Assembly (NCBI GenBank): GCA_035772735.1
Contig: JASDFA010000001.1
Span: 86,701,501-86,765,500 of the forward strand
Length of the DNA: 64,000 nucleotides
Direction: 5' to 3'
Origin: Datura wrightii
Taxonomy: Eukaryota; Streptophyta; Magnoliopsida; Solanales; Solanaceae
Shown here: piece by piece, positions 57,240 through 64,000 of the stretch
Layout: each line of letters opens with the position of its first letter
Numbering within the stretch: the stretch's first letter is position 1
The notes under the pieces: generated by a model
Seen by the model: the letters and a program-made list of their open reading frames with translations, nothing else
The model's database searches: none
What the model was told of the DNA's origin: nothing
Program-made: the position numbers and the translations under genes

Positions 57240-58840
57240 TCAAGCTGAAATTGAGCCAGAAGGGAATAGATGTGGGTATCTAGGCATCATATTTGCTTCA
57301 TCTTCCCATGTAGATTCCTCAACATGTTGATTCCTGCATAGAACTTTAACTGAAGCCACTTCTTTGTTTCTTAGCCTTCGAACAAGTAGATCCAGTATTT
57401 CCATGAGAACCTCCTCATAACTAAGGTTGTCTTTCACACCTACACTCTCCACCAGAAAAACTAGAGCTAGATCCCCCAAACACTTTATTAAGAGCGACAC
57501 ATGAAAAATACGATGAACGAAAGCTAAATCAGAGGGCAACGCCAATTCATATGCCACCTTGCCAACACATTTCACAATTCCGTACGGGCCAACAAAACAG
57601 GGACTGAGTTTTCCTTTATTTCCAAACCACATCACTCCTTTCATGGGGGACACCGTTAGAAACACCCAATCATCAACATTGAACTCAAGTTCCCTCCTTC
57701 TCACATTAGCATAGGACTTTTGTTGACTTTGAGCTATTTTCAACCTGTCCAGTATGAGATGTACTTTCTCCATGGCCTCATGGACTAAATATGTTCCTAT
57801 CATCATGGCTTCACTGAGTTCAAATCAACCAACAGGCGATCTACCTCTCCGCACATGGAGAGCCTCAAAAGGAGCCATCTGAATGCTGGAATGATAGTTG
57901 TTATTGTACGCAAACTCAATGAGAGGCAAATGATCATACCAACTACCCTTGAAGTCAATCACACATGCTCTGAACATGTCCTTAAGAGTTTGAACTGTCC
58001 ACTCCACTTGACCATCCGTTTGCGGGTGAAATGTTGTACTGAGCTTGACCTGAGTACTAAGTTCTTTTTGAAATGATCTCCAAAACTGAGAGGTAAAATG
58101 GATACCTTTGTCTGATATGATGTACAAGGGCACTCCATGTAACCGAACTAGCTCTCAGATGTATAGTTTAGCATAATCCTCTACAGAATTTGTTGTTTTA
58201 ATTGATAGAAAATGAACATCTTTGGTCAACCTGTACACAACCACCCAAATGGAGTCATACTATCGACGAGTGTGAGGAAACCCTGTGATGAAGTCCCTAT
58301 TAATCTCCTCCCACTTCCAAGTAGTGATACTGGTGTCTTGAAGAACACCTCCGGTCTTTGATGCTCAACCTCCACTTGTTGTCAATTTAAACACATAGCC
58401 AGAAATTCAACAATGCCCTTCTTCATGCCAATCCACCAATGGACTTCCCGTAAGTCACGGTATATCTTGGTGGCACCTGGATGTATCGGTTATCTAGAAT
58501 TGTGAGCCTCATGCAACATCCGATTTCTCAAATAATCAATGTCTAGGACATAAAAATGACTCTGATAACGAAGCACACAATCTCCCCCTTTGGAGAAGAC
58601 CTTTACCTTCTGATTTTGAATGGCTTCCTTTAACTTTACCAAAATAAGGTGCTCGTCTTATCTAACTTTCACATCAGTCACCAAGGATGATTTTGATCCA
58701 TGCTGAACAATAACACCACCGTTGGTCAAGTCAACCAAACTAACTCCTCACCTTGCAAGTTGATGCACATCCTTCACTAGATCCTTCTTCCCCTCATCTG
58801 CATGGGACACGTTTCCCATAAAAAAGTCTATTAAGAGTGT
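57240..58840 (-). pseudogene. Integrase and chromodomain of element I (broken)
   Basis: Pieces: 57825-58133 covers the core with the second DDE Asp in IISDKGIHF and the Glu in DGQVEWT. Upstream, near 58290, the first Asp is readable in EINRDFI, so the triad is kept. 57240-57806 carries FVGPYGIVKCVGKVAYELALP (GPY/F) and the chromodomain EVASVKVLCRNQHVEESTWE. A Trp of the chromodomain (VLWRN in E) is Cys here. The zinc finger region near 58380-58480 is badly decayed. Confidence 0.83.
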
Positions 58841-58844
58841 TTGC

Positions 58845-59990
58845 TATTATATTAGCCTTGATCGGATTGTAAGGGACACTCATATCATAATCTTAAGTAG
58901 CTCCACCCACCTCCTTTGACACGGATTTAGATCCTTCTGGGTAAACACATACTGTAGGCTCTTGTGGTCTGTAAACAAATCTACATGGACACCCTACAAG
59001 TAGTGTCTCCAAATCTTCAAGGTGAATACTACCGCCGCCAATTCGAGATCATGAGTCGAGTAATTCCTTTACCATGCTACATCAATACACAACCAAGGCC
59101 GACCCTTGAAGTATCGCAATACACAACAAACCCATCGGTACCCTCAGGTAGGGTTAACACTGGTGCTGGGGTGAGTCGAATCTTCAACTCATGAAAGCTC
59201 CTCTCACAGGCATCCAACCATTGGAATTTCACTTTCTTTTAGGTCAATTTGGTCAATGGCGCTGCAATAGATGAAAATCTCTCAACAAACCTCCGATAAT
59301 AACTTGCTAAGCCCAAGAAGCTCCTGATATCTGAAGGATTCACCGGTCTTGTCCAATTTTTCACCACTTCTATTTTCTAAGAGTCTACCTTTATGCCTCA
59401 CTTTACACCACATGGCCCAGAAGTTTAACTGAGTTCAACCAAAACTCACACTTGCTGAATTTAGCATATAATTGGCGATCGATGAGAGTCTGTAGCACCA
59501 CCCTCAAATGAGCGGCATGCTCCTCGTCACTCCAAGAGTATATCAAGATATTATCAATAATCACGATCACGAACATATCCATGTATGGCTTGAACACCCT
59601 GTTCATCAAAACCATAAAAGTTGCAGGAGAATTCATTAGTTTAAAAGACATAACTACAAACTCGTAATGACCATACCGAGTCCTGAAGGTTGTCTTTGGG
59701 ATGTCACTCTCCCAAACCCTGAGTTAATGGTATCCAGTTTAGAGATCTATCTTCAGAAAGCACTTGGCACCCTGAAGCTAGTCAAAAAAATCATCAATCC
59801 TAGGAAGGGGATACTTGTTCTTGATGGCGACATTGTTCAATTACCGATAATCAATACACAAACGAAGAGAACCATCCTTTTTTCGGACTAACAGAACTGG
59901 TGCACCCCATGGGTATTTACTCGATTTGATGAATCCCTTATCTAAAAGATTTTTCAACTACTCCTTCAATTCCTTTAACTCGGCTGGGGC
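58845..59990 (-). pseudogene. Reverse transcriptase and RNase H of element I (broken)
   Basis: The clearest piece is 59403-59651 (NRVFKPYMDMFVIVIIDNIL). The FIDD box reads IIDN, so the last catalytic Asp is Asn. Motif A near 59740 keeps KIDL, followed by a stop. RNase H is seen in pieces to about 58860, with several stops and a missing stretch near 59065 compared with D. Not functional. Confidence 0.8.
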
Positions 59991-59999
59991 CATTCTGTA

Positions 60000-60609
60000 A
60001 GGAGGAATAGGTATAGGTTGCATATCGAGAAGAAGGTCAATACCAAAACCAATCTTCCTCTTGTGAGGGATTCCCTATAAATCATCTGGGAAGACCTCTA
60101 CATACTCACATACTACTGGGACTGACCAGATAGTTGGGGTCTCGGACGTAGCATCCTTAACCATAACTAGATGTTATACACAACCTTTAGAAATTATCTT
60201 TCTGGCCTTAAGGTAGGAAATGAAACGACCTACAGGCACAACTTAACTACCCTTCCACTCTAAGACTAGCTTGCCTGGAAATCTGAACTCTACCACATGG
60301 GTTCTACAATTAGATGAGGCATAGCATTCAAATAACCAATCCATGCCGTGAATAACATCAAAATTGGTCATGGATAACTCTACTAGCTCCACTGAGGTGT
60401 CTTTCTGAAGGACTGTGACCGGGAAATTTCTATATACCCATATCGCTACGATAGAATCAATGACTGGAGAAAAGACTGAGAAGGGTTCTGACAAGATTTC
60501 AAGACTGACTCCAAATCTACTAGCCACATAAGGCATCATAAAGGACAAAGTAGCCCCTAAATCTAGCAAAGTATATACATCAAGGTGGAAAACTTGCAAC
60601 ATACCAGTG
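60000..60609 (-). pseudogene. Protease of element I
   Basis: Frame 60243-60602 reads MLQVFHLDVYTLLDLGATLS, SEPFSVFSPVIDSIVAIWVY and FDVIHGMDWLFECYASSNCR, the aspartic protease fold of this lineage. The active site is LDLGAT, where H has LDPGAT. After RTHVVEFRFPGKLVLEWKGS the frame stops at 60243. The connection to reverse transcriptase follows in broken frames. Confidence 0.78.
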
Positions 60610-61851
60610 ACTACATCTGGGGAGACCTCCTGCTCCTAGCGGAATGCTAGGAAAAAAATCTATTTTAGCATTGTCCACCACCTATGCTGGTAGAAGCCCC
60701 CTATTGAGCGGCGCATGCTGGTGGAGCTGCTGAAATAGAAGCTAGGCCTCGGCCCCTATCCTGGCCCTATGTAGCTGCTGGGAAATCTCTGAGCATATGT
60801 TCAAGCTTCCCGCACCCGAAGCAAGCACTTGTACCTGCCAAACACTAACCCTTGTGCTGCCGTCCATATCTATCACAAACTGGGATATTGAAATCTATGG
60901 GCCTGCTACTCTGGTCTCTAGAGCCTGATGCTCATCCTCTCTGATCGTGACTATATCTAAATGGCACACTCATAGCCAACGATGTCGGGGCTGACGATTT
61001 CTACTAGAACTGCTAACGATGTCCACCACCCGGTCTCTGTTGTGAGAACCCATAACTATCTATCTTTACCCTCTTGGATCTCTCTCTCCCTCATATACAC
61101 TGCCTCTATCTACTAGGCGTACAAGACTATCCAAGGAAAATCTGTATCTTGATGAAGCATCGCAGTCTGGCAATCCTTGTCTAGATAGTCCGCCACCCCA
61201 TGAACAAACCTACTCACTCGAGCCCTCTAATCAACCACTAACAAACGAGTTAACTTTGAGAAACGAGTTAACTTTATGGCATACTCCTGGACCATCATCT
61301 TTCCCTGTTTTAGATTCACAAATTAGACCGCCTTAAGCTCCCTTATCTCATGAGGAAAGAAGAAGAGCCAATATAGGAAAGCGACATGTAACTCATCCCA
61401 GTTGATAGGCCTGCTCCGACTGCCCTACTATCCTTCAACTGTTTAAACAAAATGTGTGTGACCCCCTTCAATTTATATGAAGCCAAATCAGCACGCTCCT
61501 CTCTAGTCACCCTCATGACCTAGGTGATCTTTAGAATCTCGTCAATAAACTCATGTGGATCCTCGTCCACTTTTGACCCAAGAAACTTTGGTGGGTTCAT
61601 CCATAGGAAATCTCTGGCTCGTGCTGCTGCCACATTCCCTTTCTGCGGGACATGTGCTACTTCCTGCTGGTTAACCTGGGTGGTCAAGGCCTGTGCTAGC
61701 ATCTAAATGGCTGCCCTAAATTCTACATGGGCGACTGGCTCTAGTGCATGGTTCTCATGGGCTGGTGGGGCCTGTTGGTGCCCGTCCCCATTTCCATCTC
61801 GTGGCCATTTCTATTTCTATTTCATCTGCTGTTAATTCTGTGGGGAGGCAT
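60610..61851 (-). pseudogene. gag of element I (broken)
   Basis: ATG at 61849-61851 (MPPHRINSR, then a stop). The capsid start is readable in 61520-61702 (MLAQALTTQVNQQEVAHVPQ, FLWMNPPKFLGSKVDEDPHE). The middle is broken and contains a local repeat, AAACGAGTTAACTTT at 61243-61257 and 61261-61275. The zinc-knuckle region is near 60790-60890. About 1.2 kb, the normal size for this lineage. Confidence 0.75.
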
Positions 61852-62044
61852 GATTCTGCAATTACGAATAACACAAGTTAGAAGGACAGAAAGACATTTC
61901 ACCATACGACATAGATCATTAAAGAAGGGAACATTTCCTAAACGTCTTGTAGCCTTTTCGTCATAAGTGTGGCATGCTTCATACCTATGAAAAAGACTCT
62001 GCTAACGTAGCTTTAAGAAATCATAGTCCACTTCAAAACCTATT

Positions 62045-62057
62045 CCTCTGATATCAA
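62045..62057 (-). other. Primer binding site of element I
   Basis: On -, TTGATATCAGAGG, close to TGGTATCAGAGC for initiator tRNA-Met, three bases from the LTR. Confidence 0.65.
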
Positions 62058-62060
62058 GTT

Positions 62061-62918
62061 TGTCACGACCCCAACATAGGCCTAGATCAAGACATTGGAC
62101 AAGGAGCCCCGAGAGACTCCAAGTCGACCCATGGCATGAACATACATCTAACTCAAGCAATAAAAGCGGAAGATTAACATAATAATCATAAAGAAAGTCT
62201 GAACACCATATAGCACTAAAATACATACACGAATCTGAAGCTGATTATACATTATGTCTGAAAAGTCTGTAATTCTGATGAGTTGATAGGACAAGAGCCC
62301 AACTAAATCTCTAAATATGAGACTGAAAATACAAAGATAAATGATAGAAAATGGTCCCCGAGAGATGAGGACTCACCACTAGAGCTGGATGCTAACTCTG
62401 AAAACTAGCTAGTGATGGACCTGAGTCTGAAAATCGGAACTTGTATCATAAAACGATACATCATAGAGTATGCATTCTGTACGTGGAATGTACTAAGTAT
62501 GAAAGGTAAGTAAAACTGCTTAAGTGGGGAAAATCATTAAAACATGCATAATATGACACACAATAAAGATAAGAATCTGAGAGTAGAGCTTGCATGCAAT
62601 TTTTTGAAATCATGAACTAAACATAACTGAACATCATAATTGAATCGAATGACCCAAAACTAAAATCTGATAATTATAAGTAAATCTGAACATTGGGTCA
62701 TACCTGCTTTAGAACATATATATACATATATCATGAATGATAACATGCATAATTGAAATCTTGAGGAACAATTGGAGGCTCTTCATATAACTGACACTAC
62801 CACAATAGAGCTTACGTGGCCCTGACTATCACACTCAAGTGGGCAGAGCCGGCTAAAGCTTTTCCAGGGTTAAAGACACTACCATGATATCGATATCAAG
62901 ATGAAGCCCCCTTAGGGT
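62061..62918 (-). repeat. 5' LTR of element I (interrupted)
   Basis: TGTCACGACCCCAACATAGG on +, matching the first 860 bases of the left LTR of I, then cut at 62918 inside the AAGCCCCCTTAGGG stretch. Confidence 0.85.
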
Positions 62919-64000
62919 TGTCACTACCCAAACGGAGGCTCGGATAGTAGACACGGGACAAGGAGCCCCAAGATACCCCAAGCTGACCAATGGAATGAGC
63001 ATATATCTAATGCAATCACATGAGCGGAAGAATTAACATAAAGAACATAATCATAACATAGCATAAAGGAAAACAGTACTAAACTTATACAATACGGCGG
63101 AACACACTTATAGTCTAACAAGCCTCTAAACATAAAGGGCGGATTGATGGGAAAACTCACCAACTAATCCAACATATGGATACTGAAAGAAATAACATAG
63201 AGTATGAACATATAGTCCTCAGGGGTGAGGATGACCCTCAGAACTGGGACTTGTATCATGAAACGGTACAACATAGAAAGTATGTGGTCAGTACGTGGAA
63301 TGTACTGAGTATGCAAGGTAATTAAACGGACATTTAAGACATATATGAGTTTCAAAATAATCATAAGAGTAGGACATCATGCTCAAATTGTAAACAACAT
63401 AATATAATGTAAAGCTCAAGGTTTTTTCAAAACATTCGTAATGCCAACATAATCGTAATCATAAGATGAGAGCTTCATTTACCATAACAAAAGTTAAAAT
63501 TATTAATCATAAAATGCATAGGTCATTAGGAATAGTGGAAGATTCTATTAATCGACATACCTCATATGAGCACACATGAAGCCCGACTTGTAACCCTAGT
63601 CGGGAGGGTGTTCGTACTTTTCCAAGGGTAGGAACCATGATGGGCGTGATCACAAATGAAAAGGGCCATTTGGGCCAAGGACAAACATGAAAGGGGTCCC
63701 AACATACCTACGGTGGCATGTAGTTCATGAGATCCGGGGCTTCACCTGAACCTCTAACCTACTCGTGTTCGATACTACTCCCAGAACATATATAGTGCTC
63801 ATAATAATGCATATATGAGTTCATGGGCTAGTTAGATTATGATAATAATAAACATGATTGAACATACGTGAACTAGCCATGACTTGAGGCCCGTGGATCG
63901 GCCAAAAACATAATCATGAGTTCAAAAATTCATACATACTTGTAGATCATGCATATAGCTTGAATTGCATAAGATTGTAATAGATAACATAATAAAATCA
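62919..64000 (-). repeat. Element J: partial Tekay LTR running off the window
   Basis: Starts TGTCACTACCCAAACGGAGG on +. It follows the D-type LTR order (CACATGAAGCCCGACTTGTAA, CTACTCGTGTTCGATACTACTCCC, GTGAACTAGCCATG). It ends with the window. Probable duplicated target AGGGT at 62914-62918, unverified. Confidence 0.75.

Larger units (their letters stand above)
54697..62918 (-). mobile_element. Element I: Tekay-type chromovirus inserted in H, right LTR broken by J
   Basis: Full left LTR, all coding domains in order, PBS and 858 bp of the right LTR. The right part of that LTR and the duplicated target (probably CTATA, at 54692-54696) lie beyond J, outside the window. Confidence 0.85.

Noticed and set aside
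1..64000. Host genes, CRISPR-like arrays, rRNA or tRNA genes
   Set aside because: None seen; all assignable sequence is retrotransposon, and the short direct repeats do not form spaced arrays.

Overview
The window is plant repetitive DNA and contains no recognisable host gene. It is a tower of nested long terminal repeat (LTR) retrotransposons of the Ty3/gypsy superfamily. Two lineages are present. Athila-type elements (called A, B and C here) lie on the + strand. Tekay/Del-type chromoviruses (D, E, I and J on the - strand, F and H on +, G on -) have a C-terminal chromodomain, a primer site like that for initiator tRNA-Met, and LTRs of about 2.2-2.3 kb. The protein style and LTR types suggest a solanaceous plant (pepper, tomato or potato relatives), but that is inference; the sequence alone shows only a large repeat-rich plant genome.

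Layout. 1-about 4400: 3' part of Athila element C (broken integrase with a 0.3 kb insertion, long 3' non-coding region, LTR). 4795-27105: Tekay element D on the - strand, with its right LTR split by complete Athila element A (13011-25786, 5-bp duplication GATAC). 27106-28085: unassigned. 28086-about 49262: Tekay LTR F (+), split by Tekay element E (29274-48803, duplication AGTAC). The right LTR of E is itself split by Athila element B (37848-48706, duplication GGCCA). About 49263-52783: truncated Tekay G (-). 52784-54696: truncated Tekay H (+), into which Tekay I (-, from 54697) has inserted. The right LTR of I is broken at 62918 by the start of another Tekay LTR (J), which runs to the window edge.

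A and B are one family. LTRs are 1.40-1.43 kb, the primer site matches tRNA-Asp, gag-pol is a single reading frame, and after pol comes a conserved module. That module has a hairpin just after pol, GC-rich inverted repeats echoing those of the LTR, a probable leader intron, a 407-codon accessory frame (intact in B, one stop in A) and a long structured 3' region. The accessory protein sits where Athila elements often carry an env-like gene, but it shows no membrane segment. It resembles the 'putative plant transposon protein' family and has a basic start and a strongly acidic tail. It is the only long intact coding frame in the window and the best candidate for something under-described.

All copies look dead for autonomous movement. 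A has five in-frame stops and a lost integrase catalytic Asp. B has lost protease, part of reverse transcriptase, RNase H and the integrase zinc finger through three deletions with short shared sequence at their ends. The Tekay copies carry many stops, frameshifts and catalytic changes. Any activity of B would need proteins supplied by relatives.
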